NCBI GenBank assembly: GCA_025149125.1
Contig: CP102272.1
Span: 2,108,001-2,172,000 of the forward strand
From: [Clostridium] asparagiforme DSM 15981
GTDB taxonomy: Bacteria > Bacillota > Clostridia > Lachnospirales > Lachnospiraceae
Length of the DNA stretch: 64,000 bases
Direction: 5' to 3'
Shown: piece after piece, positions 54,060 to 62,134 of the stretch
Numbering within the stretch: the stretch's first letter is position 1
Layout of the letters: each line of letters starts with the position of its first letter
The notes under the pieces: generated by a model
The model's database searches: none
What the model saw: the letters and a program-made list of their open reading frames with translations, nothing else
Told to the model about the DNA's origin: nothing
Translations under genes and position numbers: made by a program

Positions 54060-54126
54060 GTTATACTCAGTTTATCATGTAAAAAGCACGAAAAAAACTG
54101 CCGAATCTGCAAAAAAATTACCAAAT
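54060..54126 (-). promoter_or_regulatory. Symporter promoter with 20-bp phased direct repeats (probable LytTR sites)
   Basis: On the plus strand AAAAAAACTGCCGAAT (54091-54106) and AAAAAAATTACCAAAT (54111-54126) share 12 of 16 bases and start exactly 20 bp apart. On the minus strand the -10 TATAAC (54065-54060) has a weak -35 (TGCTTT near 54088-54083), so the repeats sit directly upstream of the -35. Two direct repeats two helical turns apart are the usual LytTR binding layout. Confidence 0.55.
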
Positions 54127-54147
54127 ATGACGGTTGGACGCCGCCGC

Positions 54148-54176
54148 TTGACTTATACCGCCCCAGCACATAAAAT
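54148..54176 (+). promoter_or_regulatory. Promoter of the LytTR two-component operon
   Basis: TTGACT (54148-54153), a 17-nt spacer and TAAAAT (54171-54176); start near 54183, with ATG at 54225. Confidence 0.65.
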
Positions 54177-54224
54177 AGAAAAAGAGCTGAACGGAACATG
54201 ACAGATTTGCAGAGGGGGAATGAT

Positions 54225-54938
54225 ATGGACGTTTTGAAAATTGCAATCTGTGACGATACCGTGGAGGAATGTAGGGAAGTGGAGGCGTGCGCGGCGCGCT
54301 TTTTCGGGGATCGGAGGCTGAAGGCCCGCATCGATACATACAAGGACATGCCGGAGCTTCTGGCAGCAGACGAGGAGTACGATCTGTACCTGCTGGACGT
54401 GCTGATGCCCGGCATGACCGGGATCGAGGGGGCGGGTGCCCTTCAAAAGAAGGTGGAGCGGCCAGTGGTGGTGTTCATCACCTCCTCCCTGGAATCCGCG
54501 GTGGACGGCTACAGCGTCAACGCCGCAGGCTTTGTGCTAAAGCCCGTGGAGGCAGAGCGCCTGGAAGCCACCCTGGAGCGGGTGCTGCGCCAGTACCTGG
54601 GGGAGAGGCGGGCGGTGCTCACCGTGACCCACAACAGGGTGCCGGTACAGCTGAAACTGGAGAAGGTGGTATACTTTGAGAACCGGCTGCATCGGGTGTA
54701 CGTGGCGCTGGACGACGGGGAGCTTCTGACCATCAGCCACAAGCTGTCCGAGCTGCAGGAGGAGCTGGAGGGTTTTTCGCAGTTTCTGCGCTGCCACCAG
54801 AGCTACATCGTGAACCTGGACCATGTGGAGGCTCTGGAGGAATCCTGCTTTCAGATGGCTGGCGGGCAGGTGGTGCCCGTGTCCCGCAATTTTTACAAGC
54901 AGAGCAAATACGCCTACTATCATCACCGGTTGAAATGA
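54225..54938 (+). CDS. LytTR-family response regulator
   Basis: This encodes 237 residues from ATG 54225 (GAGGGGG upstream). The receiver has LKIAICDDTVEECREVE and acceptor Asp in LYLLDVLMPGMTG (near 57), with Lys in FVLKPVE. The LytTR DNA-binding domain occupies about 135-237 (VVYFENRLHRVYVALDDGEL, then FLRCHQSYIVNLDHVEAL). It is paired with the GHKL kinase that starts 7 nt after its stop. It likely activates the divergent symporter through the phased repeats at 54091-54126. Confidence 0.93.
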   Translation: MDVLKIAICDDTVEECREVEACAARFFGDRRLKARIDTYKDMPELLAADEEYDLYLLDVLMPGMTGIEGAGALQKKVERPVVVFITSSLESAVDGYSVNAAGFVLKPVEAERLEATLERVLRQYLGERRAVLTVTHNRVPVQLKLEKVVYFENRLHRVYVALDDGELLTISHKLSELQEELEGFSQFLRCHQSYIVNLDHVEALEESCFQMAGGQVVPVSRNFYKQSKYAYYHHRLK

Positions 54939-54945
54939 GGGGAAA

Positions 54946-56262
54946 ATGAACGACGAAGCCTGCAGCGTTTTCCGGGATCTGATCAATCTGGCCGTGCGCA
55001 TGATGCCCATTTTCGTGTGTATGGAACCAAAACATAAGAACAAAGAAAATATTGCCGCCGTCTCAGCGTACCTCTGGGTCCTGATGGTGTCCATGGAGTC
55101 GGTGTTCCACATCGATCCCAGAGCGTTTTTGACGTTCCGGGGGCTTTTTTCCTGCCTGTTTTTCCTGGTGCTGCTGGTGTTCTTCAAAGGCGGCCTGCTA
55201 AAGAAAGCCTTTTTGTACATATCGGCCTGGCTGTTCGCCGTGCTCAGCCTGCCCTTAAATGAGATCGCGGCCCGGGCGCTGGCGGGCAGAACCGGCCTGA
55301 CCCTGGGGCAGATCGGCGTGATCGTGTCCCTGATCTCTGCCGCGGGGTTCTGTCTGTTCGTGCGTTTCTGGCTCAAGTCGGTGGTGGAACAGCTCTTTTC
55401 CCAGCTGTCCAACCGCTCCGGCACCCTTCTCCTCACTTATCCGTCAGTGTCCCTGGTGATTCTGTTTATCGGCATCAATACCATTTTTTCGCCCCGGTCC
55501 CTTGCCGGGCGGGGGCTGGAGGACGTGCTGTTTTTCATGGCCCTGTGCGCCATGATCCTGGTGCTCTACGTGATGATTCTCAGCAGCACCCTGGAGATCG
55601 TGGGCCGCCGCAAGACGGAGGAGGAGCTGCGGTTTGCCAGGCAGCTGATCAGCCAGCAGCGGGAGCATTACAACCAGACTCTGGACTACATTGAGCAGGT
55701 GCGCATTATCCGGCATGATTTCCGCCACCACATTCACGCGCTGCTGAACATGGACAAGGAGGACCAGACCCGCTACCTCCAGAATCTGCAGCGGGAGCTG
55801 GACACCGCCGCAGAGATGGTATTCTGCCAGAACCAGTCGGTCAACGGCCTGCTGCAGGAGTACGCGGCCAGAGCCCGCCAGGACGGCGTGGAATTTGAGG
55901 CCCGGCTGGATTTGTCCGCCCGCGTTCCGGTGGACGACTTAACGCTCTGCATCGTCATCGGAAACCTGCTGGAAAATGCCCTGGAAGCCTGCCGCCGCCT
56001 GCGGGAAAACCGCTTTATCCATCTGCAGGCCCGGTGGATGGAGGACCACATGATGATGATGGTGGAAAACTCCTACAACGGACAGATCAAACAGAGCGGC
56101 GGAAAGATCCTCTCCAGCAAAAAGGACGGCGGCCTTGGTATGATGAGCATCCGGCGGATTTTGAGCCGGCCGGGGGACGAGTTCGACGTGTGCTACAATG
56201 AAAATACGTTTACGGCTATGGTGAAGATTATGGATCGGACGATACCGGAAAACAGCGCTTGA
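54946..56262 (+). CDS. GHKL-domain sensor histidine kinase (AgrC-like)
   Basis: This encodes 438 residues. The N-terminal half is hydrophobic, with about six helices (for example LFSCLFFLVLLVFFKGGLL and YPSVSLVILFIGINTIF), so it is a membrane sensor without a large extracellular domain. A coiled linker follows, then the phospho-His in IIRHDFRHHIHALLNM (near 256), and a GHKL ATPase with IGNLLENALEACRRL and GGLGMMSI. The AgrC/BlpH class pairs with LytTR regulators. GAGGGG overlaps the regulator's stop, so translation is coupled. Confidence 0.9.
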   Translation: MNDEACSVFRDLINLAVRMMPIFVCMEPKHKNKENIAAVSAYLWVLMVSMESVFHIDPRAFLTFRGLFSCLFFLVLLVFFKGGLLKKAFLYISAWLFAVLSLPLNEIAARALAGRTGLTLGQIGVIVSLISAAGFCLFVRFWLKSVVEQLFSQLSNRSGTLLLTYPSVSLVILFIGINTIFSPRSLAGRGLEDVLFFMALCAMILVLYVMILSSTLEIVGRRKTEEELRFARQLISQQREHYNQTLDYIEQVRIIRHDFRHHIHALLNMDKEDQTRYLQNLQRELDTAAEMVFCQNQSVNGLLQEYAARARQDGVEFEARLDLSARVPVDDLTLCIVIGNLLENALEACRRLRENRFIHLQARWMEDHMMMMVENSYNGQIKQSGGKILSSKKDGGLGMMSIRRILSRPGDEFDVCYNENTFTAMVKIMDRTIPENSA

Positions 56263-56267
56263 AACCG

Positions 56268-56294
56268 AAAGGAGGCTCCCAGGGAGCCTCCTTT
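56268..56294 (+). terminator. Terminator of the LytTR operon
   Basis: AAAGGAGGCTC pairs with GAGCCTCCTTT around a CCAGG loop (56268-56294). The T tail is short. Confidence 0.7.
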
Positions 56295-56331
56295 GGCATC
56301 CGAAAGAAGACAGCAGGCAGATGACAAGGGG

Positions 56332-56385
56332 TTGACATTATTATATGACATGTTATAATACAATACATAGCAAGTATAACATGTC
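56332..56385 (+). promoter_or_regulatory. Promoter and operator of the Frl-like kinase gene
   Basis: TTGACA (56332-56337), a 16-nt spacer and TATAAT (56354-56359). A perfect 11-bp inverted repeat, GACATGTTATA (56347-56357) and TATAACATGTC (56375-56385), overlaps the -10 and the start. The half-site TGTTATA recurs at 57982, 58791 and, inverted, at 58898, so this is probably the operator of the GntR/UTRA protein at 58022. Confidence 0.65.
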
Positions 56386-56416
56386 CTGGAATGTGGACAC
56401 AAAACAGGAGGATGCG

Positions 56417-57256
56417 ATGAAGGTAGTCGGACTAGGGGACAATGTGGTAGACAAGTATGAGCATATCCGGGTGATGTATCCCGGAGGAAACGCCATGAAC
56501 TTCGCGGTCTTTGCCAGGCAGCTGGGTGTTCAGGCGGCATTCCTGGGGGCTTTTGGGGATGATCCCGAGGGAGAGCACGTAGCGGAAAGCGCTCGGCAGG
56601 AGGGCGTGGACATTAGCCGCTGCCGCCGCTATCACGGGGAGAACGGCTGCGCCAGAGTCCGGTTGGAGAACGGGGACCGGGTTTTCCAGGGCAGCAACCG
56701 CTGCGGCGTTCTGCGCACAGAGGGCCTGAGGCTGGAGCCGGAGGATTATGAGTATCTGCTGGGGTTCGATCTGATCCACAGCGGCATTTTCGGGTTTGCG
56801 GAGGATGAGGTCCGGACCCTGAAGGAGAGAGGAGCGCGGATCTCTTTCGATTTTTCCAGTTCCTTCACCGGGGAGTACCTGAAGCGGGTGCTGCCGTATG
56901 TGGATTACCCGGTATTTTCATGCAGCCATCTGGAGATGGGCGAGATGGAGCGGCTTTTGGAATACGCCGCCGGGCAGGGATGCGCGCTGACGCTCTGTAC
57001 TAGAGGGGAGTCCGGGGCCTGGCTGGCGGATGGCAAAGAGGTGTACCGGCAGCGGCCTTATCTGGTGGAGGCCCGGGACACCATGGCGGCGGGAGATTCC
57101 TTTCTGACCTGTTTCCTGGTCAACTATCTGAACGAAAGCCAGAAGAATCCCGGCGGGCATGAGGCCGCGGTAACAGTTTCGCTGGAACGGGCCGCGCAAT
57201 TTGCGGCCAACCAGTGCATGGTGGACGGCTCCTGGGGACATGGAGTCCGCTATTGA
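56417..57256 (+). CDS. PfkB-family kinase, fructosamine (FrlD)-like
   Basis: This encodes 279 residues from ATG 56417 (AGGAGG 5 nt upstream). The N-terminal glycine motif VMYPGGNAMNFAVFARQLG and the opening GLGDNVVDKYEHIR closely resemble fructoselysine 6-kinase FrlD. The C-terminal PfkB signature is ARDTMAAGDSFLTCFLVN, with the catalytic Asp near 226. Family role: phosphorylating the 6-position of an Amadori product before deglycation. Downstream GntR/UTRA, ABC and FrlC-like genes support that setting, but ribokinase-type substrates remain possible. Confidence 0.82.
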   Translation: MKVVGLGDNVVDKYEHIRVMYPGGNAMNFAVFARQLGVQAAFLGAFGDDPEGEHVAESARQEGVDISRCRRYHGENGCARVRLENGDRVFQGSNRCGVLRTEGLRLEPEDYEYLLGFDLIHSGIFGFAEDEVRTLKERGARISFDFSSSFTGEYLKRVLPYVDYPVFSCSHLEMGEMERLLEYAAGQGCALTLCTRGESGAWLADGKEVYRQRPYLVEARDTMAAGDSFLTCFLVNYLNESQKNPGGHEAAVTVSLERAAQFAANQCMVDGSWGHGVRY

Positions 57257-57289
57257 CCGGGATTAATTTGAATTTATGGAGTGTGGCGT

Positions 57290-57937
57290 ATGATTAGAGC
57301 GGTTTTATTCGACATGGACGGCCTGATGTTCGATACGGAGCGTTTGGCCACGGAAACCTGGATGGAGCTGGGGCGCAGGCATGGTATTCCGGTCACGCGG
57401 GAGCTGATGGACGAGACGCGGGGAAGACCGCTGGAAGACTGCGTCCGTATTTTTAAAAAACATCTGGGACAGGATTTTGATTTTTTTAAACACCGCGGAG
57501 AGCGGAAACGCTATATGGACGCGTACCTGGAAGAACACGGCCTGCCGGTGAAGCCGGGGCTTGGGCGGCTTTTGGGGTATCTGCGGGAAAACGGCTACAA
57601 AACAGCTCTGGCCACGTCCACCCATGCGGAGACCGCCGGCGCATATCTGAAAATAGCTGGGGTGGAGGAATATTTTGACTGTAAGGTGTTCGGGGATATG
57701 GTGGAGCGGGGGAAGCCTAATCCGGACATATACCTGCGCGCCGCAAAGCTTCTGGGAATCCCGCCGGAGGAATGCCTGGTGCTGGAGGATTCCCCCTGCG
57801 GAGTCTGTGCGGGCTGGAGGGCAGGCTGCCGTGTGATCATGATTCCTGATCTGGTAGAGCCGTCCGGGGAAGATTTGGAGCGCGCCGATGCCTGTGTACC
57901 GTCCCTGAATGAGGTGATTTCTTATCTTGAGAATTGA
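57290..57937 (+). CDS. HAD-superfamily hydrolase, beta-phosphoglucomutase-like
   Basis: This encodes 215 residues from ATG 57290 (GGAG 8 nt upstream; GTG 57281 is also in frame). HAD motif I is VLFDMDGLMFDTE (nucleophile and acid Asp), motif II LATSTHAETAG, motif III Lys in RGKPNPDIYLRAAKLLG and motif IV VLEDSPCGVCAG. The alpha-helical cap and size match subfamily I sugar-phosphate phosphatases and beta-phosphoglucomutases. It follows the kinase by 33 nt and probably acts on a phosphorylated sugar of the same pathway. Confidence 0.88.
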   Translation: MIRAVLFDMDGLMFDTERLATETWMELGRRHGIPVTRELMDETRGRPLEDCVRIFKKHLGQDFDFFKHRGERKRYMDAYLEEHGLPVKPGLGRLLGYLRENGYKTALATSTHAETAGAYLKIAGVEEYFDCKVFGDMVERGKPNPDIYLRAAKLLGIPPEECLVLEDSPCGVCAGWRAGCRVIMIPDLVEPSGEDLERADACVPSLNEVISYLEN

Positions 57938-57961
57938 GAAGGAAAAATTTTCCGGTCCTGT

Positions 57962-58000
57962 TTGATTTTTTGATGGATCAATGTTATAGTGGTTATAACA
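57962..58000 (+). promoter_or_regulatory. Promoter and operator of the GntR/UTRA gene
   Basis: TTGATT (57962-57967), a 17-nt spacer and TATAGT (57985-57990). The inverted repeat TGTTATA (57982-57988) and TATAACA (57994-58000), 5 bp apart, covers the -10 and start, predicting autorepression. Confidence 0.6.
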
Positions 58001-58021
58001 AGTTGTACTGGAGGGACAAAC

Positions 58022-58738
58022 ATGGAAAAACTGAAAAAAGGCTCCAGCGTGCCACTCTATAAACAGTTATTTGAGGTGATTGAACAACAGATTTCAGACG
58101 GCGAGCTGAAAGAAGGCCAGCAGCTGATGACCGAGGCGGAGCTCAGCGCCGAGTACGGCGTCAGCAGGATTACGGTGCGCAAGGCGCTGGAACTTCTGGT
58201 GGAGGACGGGATTCTGGTAAAACGCCAGGGAGTGGGCGCTTTTGTGGCGGAACGGAAGATGCACCGGCGGGTTGAGGGAATTATGGGATTTACGCAGAAC
58301 TGCGCCGCAGAGGGCAAAAAGGCCGGTGCTGTACTGCTGGCCGCCGAGTTGGCAGAGCCGACGGTCAAGGATATCGAGAATCTCCAGATCAAATCCAACG
58401 AGAAGGTGATCCGCATCGTCAGGCTGCGCCTCAGCGACGATGTGCCGGTGATCCTGGAGGAGGTCCGCTTTTCACAGAAATATGCGTTTTTGATGGGGCA
58501 GGATCTCACCACCTCCATCTACCAGATGCTGGCGGACCAGGGCATCAGCCTGGGACACAGCACCATGGAGGTCGAGATCTGTTATGCTAACGAGGAGGAA
58601 AGCCGCCTGCTTGAGGTGAAGGAGCGGGAAGCGCTTCTTGTGACGAAAAGCATGGTCTACAGCCAGCAGGGAGAGCCGGTCCATTACTGCAAAAATACGA
58701 TCAATCTGTCGCGGTATAAGATGACCGTTATTATTTAA
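58022..58738 (+). CDS. GntR/HutC-type regulator with UTRA domain (FrlR-like)
   Basis: This encodes 238 residues from ATG 58022 (GGAGGG upstream). The GntR winged helix is at 8-75 (VPLYKQLFEVIEQQI; MTEAELSAEYGVSRITVRKA; GVGAFVAERK). A UTRA effector domain follows (about 95-235; NEKVIRIVRLRLSDDVPVIL; MVYSQQGEPVHYCKNTIN). HutC-type members bind sugar-phosphate or amine ligands. FrlR of Bacillus subtilis, which controls fructosamine genes, belongs to this class. It lies between the kinase/HAD genes and the transporter operon and should bind the TGTTATA sites at each promoter. Confidence 0.92.
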   Translation: MEKLKKGSSVPLYKQLFEVIEQQISDGELKEGQQLMTEAELSAEYGVSRITVRKALELLVEDGILVKRQGVGAFVAERKMHRRVEGIMGFTQNCAAEGKKAGAVLLAAELAEPTVKDIENLQIKSNEKVIRIVRLRLSDDVPVILEEVRFSQKYAFLMGQDLTTSIYQMLADQGISLGHSTMEVEICYANEEESRLLEVKEREALLVTKSMVYSQQGEPVHYCKNTINLSRYKMTVII

Positions 58739-58756
58739 AAATCGAACATTATGTTT

Positions 58757-58814
58757 AAATAAGGTTGTGATATAACAACATAGAATGTGCTGTTATATCA
58801 CAACCTTATTTTTT
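58757..58814 (+). terminator. Long hairpin terminator carrying operator-like halves
   Basis: A perfect 21-bp stem (58757-58777 with 58791-58811) and a 13-nt loop is followed by TTT, giving a TTTTTT run. The top of the stem is TATAACA/TGTTATA, the same half-site found at the three promoters of this cluster, so it may double as a regulator site. Confidence 0.8.
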
Positions 58815-58886
58815 GTGCAAAATGTTACAAAATAGAAGCTGTATTTGAATGTTATAGACAAAATAAAGATTTGTTCTCCGGAGGAC

Positions 58887-58915
58887 TTGCAAATCAATAT
58901 AACATATCTTATAAT
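58887..58915 (+). promoter_or_regulatory. Promoter of the Frl-like transporter operon
   Basis: TTGCAA (58887-58892), a 17-nt spacer and TATAAT (58910-58915). TATAACA (58898-58904) lies in the spacer, where a bound repressor would block RNA polymerase. A palindrome, TGACATGTCA, follows at 58923-58932 and repeats the ACATGT seen in the operator upstream of the kinase gene. Confidence 0.6.
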
Positions 58916-58959
58916 ATCTACATGACATGTCAATACAATTATAAAAAGGAGAGCGGCAT

Positions 58960-60306
58960 ATGAAAAAAATGGTATCAGCGTTGGCGGCGGCAGTATTGGC
59001 GGGATGCATTCTGACGGGGTGCGGTGGAACAACCGCTGCGGACCCGGGGGGAACGGGAGCAGCTGAGGCGGGACAGACGGCGGATGCGGGGGCGTCCGGC
59101 GGCGGAAAGGTCAAAATCCGGTTTATGCACCAGTGGGCGGAAGAAAACAGGCTTCCCTACTGGAACGCTCTGACCGAAGCCTACATGGCGGAGCACCCCG
59201 ATGTGATCATCGAGACGGAGGTGATCCCCAACGAAGCTTACAAGGAAAAGATTCGCATCATGCTCGGAGGAGGCGATATGCCGGATCTGTTCTTTACCTG
59301 GGACGGCGAATGGGTAAAGCGGTTTGCAAACAGCGGAGCCATCGCGGACCTGACCCCTTATCTGGAGGAAGACGCAGCGTTTAAGGACGCTTTCAACCAG
59401 GGAATCCTGACTACCGGCCAGGTGGATGGGAAGCAGTACAGCCTGCCGATCCGCACCTGCGTGAACTTTGTGCTGTACAACACAAAGGTATTTGAACAGT
59501 ACAATCTTCAGGAGCCGAAAACCTGGGACGAGTTTATGAATGTCTGCGAAACCCTGAAAGCCAACGGCGTAACGCCACTCGCCATGGGAGATGCGGAGCA
59601 GTGGGCGGCGGCTCATTATATTTCCGCCCTGAACGTGCAGATGGTTCCCATGGAGACGCTGGAGGGCGACTACTACCTCACGTCGGGAGCATTTTCCGAT
59701 CCGGGTTATGTGAAGGCCCTGCAGCTGGTAAAGGATATGTATGACAAGGGTTACTTTATGGAGGGAATGCCTTCCACCTCCCAGAACATCGCCAAGGAGA
59801 TGTTTGCGGCGGGACAGACCGCGATGATCTACGACCAGTGCGCCAGCTTCAAAACACAGTATTTTGACAAGATGGAAGAGGGCTCCTGGGACATTTTCCC
59901 GCTTCCCCAGGTTGCGGGCGCGGCTGGAAACACCGGAACCATGGTGGCCTGGATCGACCAGTTCGCCGTTTCCTCCAAGAGCGAACACCCGGAAGTGGTG
60001 GTGGACTTCCTGAAATTCTTCTACAATGAGGCCAACCAGAAGCAGATGCAGAAGGAACTGGGATTTGTGTCCACGGTGAACGCGGTGGCGGGCGACGATC
60101 AGGACTCCTTCCCCCAGCTGTGCAAGGCGGTGGATATCATCAACCAGTGCGAGGGATTTATCTCGGTTCTGGATGTGGAGATGGACGGCGCTGTGGCAAA
60201 TGTGTACCAGTCGTCCATTCAGGAAATGTTTACGACGAAAACGCCTGAGGATGTGATGAACGCCGTGAGAGCGGAAGTGGAACGTGTAAAAGCGGAGCAG
60301 AAGTAA
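58960..60306 (+). CDS. ABC sugar-binding lipoprotein (FrlO-like position)
   Basis: This encodes 448 residues. The signal peptide reaches lipobox LTGCG after about 20 residues, followed by a Gly/Ala-rich linker and a family-1 sugar-binding fold (KIRFMHQWAEENRLPYWNAL; later FVLYNTKVFEQYNLQEPKTW). AAAAGGAGAG precedes the ATG by about 8 nt. Gene order binding protein-permease-permease next to a PfkB kinase and GntR/UTRA regulator is as in frlONM of Bacillus. The ligand is therefore probably a fructosamine or related glycated compound. Confidence 0.88.
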   Translation: MKKMVSALAAAVLAGCILTGCGGTTAADPGGTGAAEAGQTADAGASGGGKVKIRFMHQWAEENRLPYWNALTEAYMAEHPDVIIETEVIPNEAYKEKIRIMLGGGDMPDLFFTWDGEWVKRFANSGAIADLTPYLEEDAAFKDAFNQGILTTGQVDGKQYSLPIRTCVNFVLYNTKVFEQYNLQEPKTWDEFMNVCETLKANGVTPLAMGDAEQWAAAHYISALNVQMVPMETLEGDYYLTSGAFSDPGYVKALQLVKDMYDKGYFMEGMPSTSQNIAKEMFAAGQTAMIYDQCASFKTQYFDKMEEGSWDIFPLPQVAGAAGNTGTMVAWIDQFAVSSKSEHPEVVVDFLKFFYNEANQKQMQKELGFVSTVNAVAGDDQDSFPQLCKAVDIINQCEGFISVLDVEMDGAVANVYQSSIQEMFTTKTPEDVMNAVRAEVERVKAEQK

Positions 60307-60351
60307 TCCGGTCCGCTTTGGGAGAAGGCTGCTGATGGGAGATGAGAGGGA

Positions 60352-61239
60352 ATGTATAATAAAAAATGGACTGCGGGACTTTATTTGCTTCCGGCGCTTG
60401 TTCTGGTAACAGTGTTTATCTACGTTGCCATTGGACTGAATTTTTACTACAGCCTGTTCCGATGGAGTACCTATACGGAAAAGGTCTGGGTCGGGCTGAG
60501 CAATTATGTCAGAATGTTTCAGGACCAGAACTTTTGGACGGCCCTGACCAACAATTTATTTTTTGCCGTCACATCGGTGGTGTGCCAGGTGGGCTTCGCG
60601 CTGGTCCTGGCCGCGGTATTGGAACAGAAATGGCTGAGAAAAGCGGGGGGATTCTGCCGGACCATTTTTTTCATTCCTTCTCTGATCTCCATATCGGTGG
60701 TATCCCTGATGTGGCAGCTCATGCTGAATCCCAGCATGGGGGTTGTGAACCGCTTTTTAAAGGCGGTGGGCCTGGGTGCCCTGGCCATCGACTGGCTGGG
60801 GAAACCCTCCACCGCGATTTGGTGCGTGATCGCTTCTTCCCAGTGGCAGTTCGTGGGTTACACGGCCATGCTCTTTGTGGTCGCGATCCAGAGAATCCCG
60901 GATGATTTTTACGAGGCGGCGAAGATCGACGGCGCGACCTCCCTTCAGAGTTTTTTCTACATAACGCTGCCAAATGTGAAGGAAATGATTCTGCTGAACC
61001 TGACCACTACGCTCATCGGCGCGTTCAAAGTGTTTGACGAGGTCTACATCATGACCGCAGGGGGGCCGGGGCGGTCCTCGGAGGTTATGGGAACGCTGCT
61101 TTACCGGACCGGATTCCGGGAGGACGCCATGGGTTACGCCTCGGCCATCGGAGCGGCGATCTTCGTGATTACCTTTGCGCTGTCCATCGCGCAGATCCGC
61201 ATGTTCAACATGGGAAATGAAGAGAAGGAGGGCGCGTAA
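60352..61239 (+). CDS. ABC sugar permease, MalF-type
   Basis: This encodes 295 residues with six membrane helices, the first LYLLPALVLVTVFIYVAIGL. The EAA loop is IPDDFYEAAKIDGATSLQSF. It starts 45 nt after the binding-protein gene and is followed after one base by the second permease. Confidence 0.9.
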   Translation: MYNKKWTAGLYLLPALVLVTVFIYVAIGLNFYYSLFRWSTYTEKVWVGLSNYVRMFQDQNFWTALTNNLFFAVTSVVCQVGFALVLAAVLEQKWLRKAGGFCRTIFFIPSLISISVVSLMWQLMLNPSMGVVNRFLKAVGLGALAIDWLGKPSTAIWCVIASSQWQFVGYTAMLFVVAIQRIPDDFYEAAKIDGATSLQSFFYITLPNVKEMILLNLTTTLIGAFKVFDEVYIMTAGGPGRSSEVMGTLLYRTGFREDAMGYASAIGAAIFVITFALSIAQIRMFNMGNEEKEGA

Positions 61240-61240
61240 C

Positions 61241-62089
61241 ATGACTGGACATAAAAACAGACTTTCGGCCTCCGCCCTGATTGTGAGGACCCTGATCGGC
61301 GCAGGAATGGCGGTCATGCTCATCGGCGTGTTCTATCCGCTCTTCTGGATGGTGCTCAGCGGCTTTAAGGACAATACGGGGCTTCTGACCAACCCCTTCG
61401 GGCTGCCGGACAAGTGGAGATTTTCCAATTATGTTAGTATCTGGAACAATGGGATCAGAAGGTATTTTTTCAACAGCCTGGTGATCACGGTTCTGTCCTC
61501 GGCGCTGGTTGCGGTGGTATCCTCTTTCGCGGCATTTGCCTTGAGCCGATACCGGTTCCGTTCCAGAAGGTTTTGGTTCATGTATCTTCTGTGCGGCCTC
61601 ATGCTGGCGCCTCAGGTTAGCCTGATCTCCAACTATAAAATACTCCAGGGGCTGCATTTGTACAACTCCTATGCCGGACTGGTGTTCGTGTACACGGCCT
61701 TCAGGGTTCCCTACACCATGTTCCTGATGTGGTCGTACTTCATGACCCTGCCCAAGGACATCGAGGAAGCGGCCTGCATCGACGGCTGCTCCAGCTTTCA
61801 GAATTTTGCCCACATTCTGCTTCCCATGAGCAAGCCTATCATGGCCACGGGCACGATCCTGACGGTCCGGTACGTGTGGAACGATTTTCTGTTTTCCATG
61901 GTGTACACGGAGTCGGCGGCTCTCAGAACCATCCCCTACGGGCTGAACGCCCTAAAATCCGAGACGGGAACGGAGTGGGCCAAGCTGATGGCCGGAATGG
62001 TTATCTCGGCGATACCGATTATTGTATTATTTACATTTACTCAGAAATATTTTGTGCGGGGACTGGCAGTGGGCGCGGTGAAGGGATAA
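61241..62089 (+). CDS. ABC sugar permease, MalG-type
   Basis: This encodes 282 residues from ATG 61241 (AAGGAGG upstream); the frame from 61175 lies within the previous gene. Six helices, the EAA loop LPKDIEEAACIDGCSSFQNF and the terminal FVRGLAVGAVKG identify it. It forms the channel with the preceding permease. The operon has no ATPase gene. Confidence 0.9.
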   Translation: MTGHKNRLSASALIVRTLIGAGMAVMLIGVFYPLFWMVLSGFKDNTGLLTNPFGLPDKWRFSNYVSIWNNGIRRYFFNSLVITVLSSALVAVVSSFAAFALSRYRFRSRRFWFMYLLCGLMLAPQVSLISNYKILQGLHLYNSYAGLVFVYTAFRVPYTMFLMWSYFMTLPKDIEEAACIDGCSSFQNFAHILLPMSKPIMATGTILTVRYVWNDFLFSMVYTESAALRTIPYGLNALKSETGTEWAKLMAGMVISAIPIIVLFTFTQKYFVRGLAVGAVKG

Positions 62090-62134
62090 CCTGCCGCCGG
62101 ACGGACGCATTTGAATGAAGAGGAGGAAAAACGT

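Noticed and set aside
52571..54415. A longer 614-codon version of the symporter gene
   Set aside because: The extra 129 codons cross the divergent promoter, the phased repeats and the start of the LytTR gene; ATG 54028 has a good ribosome binding site and begins the first helix.
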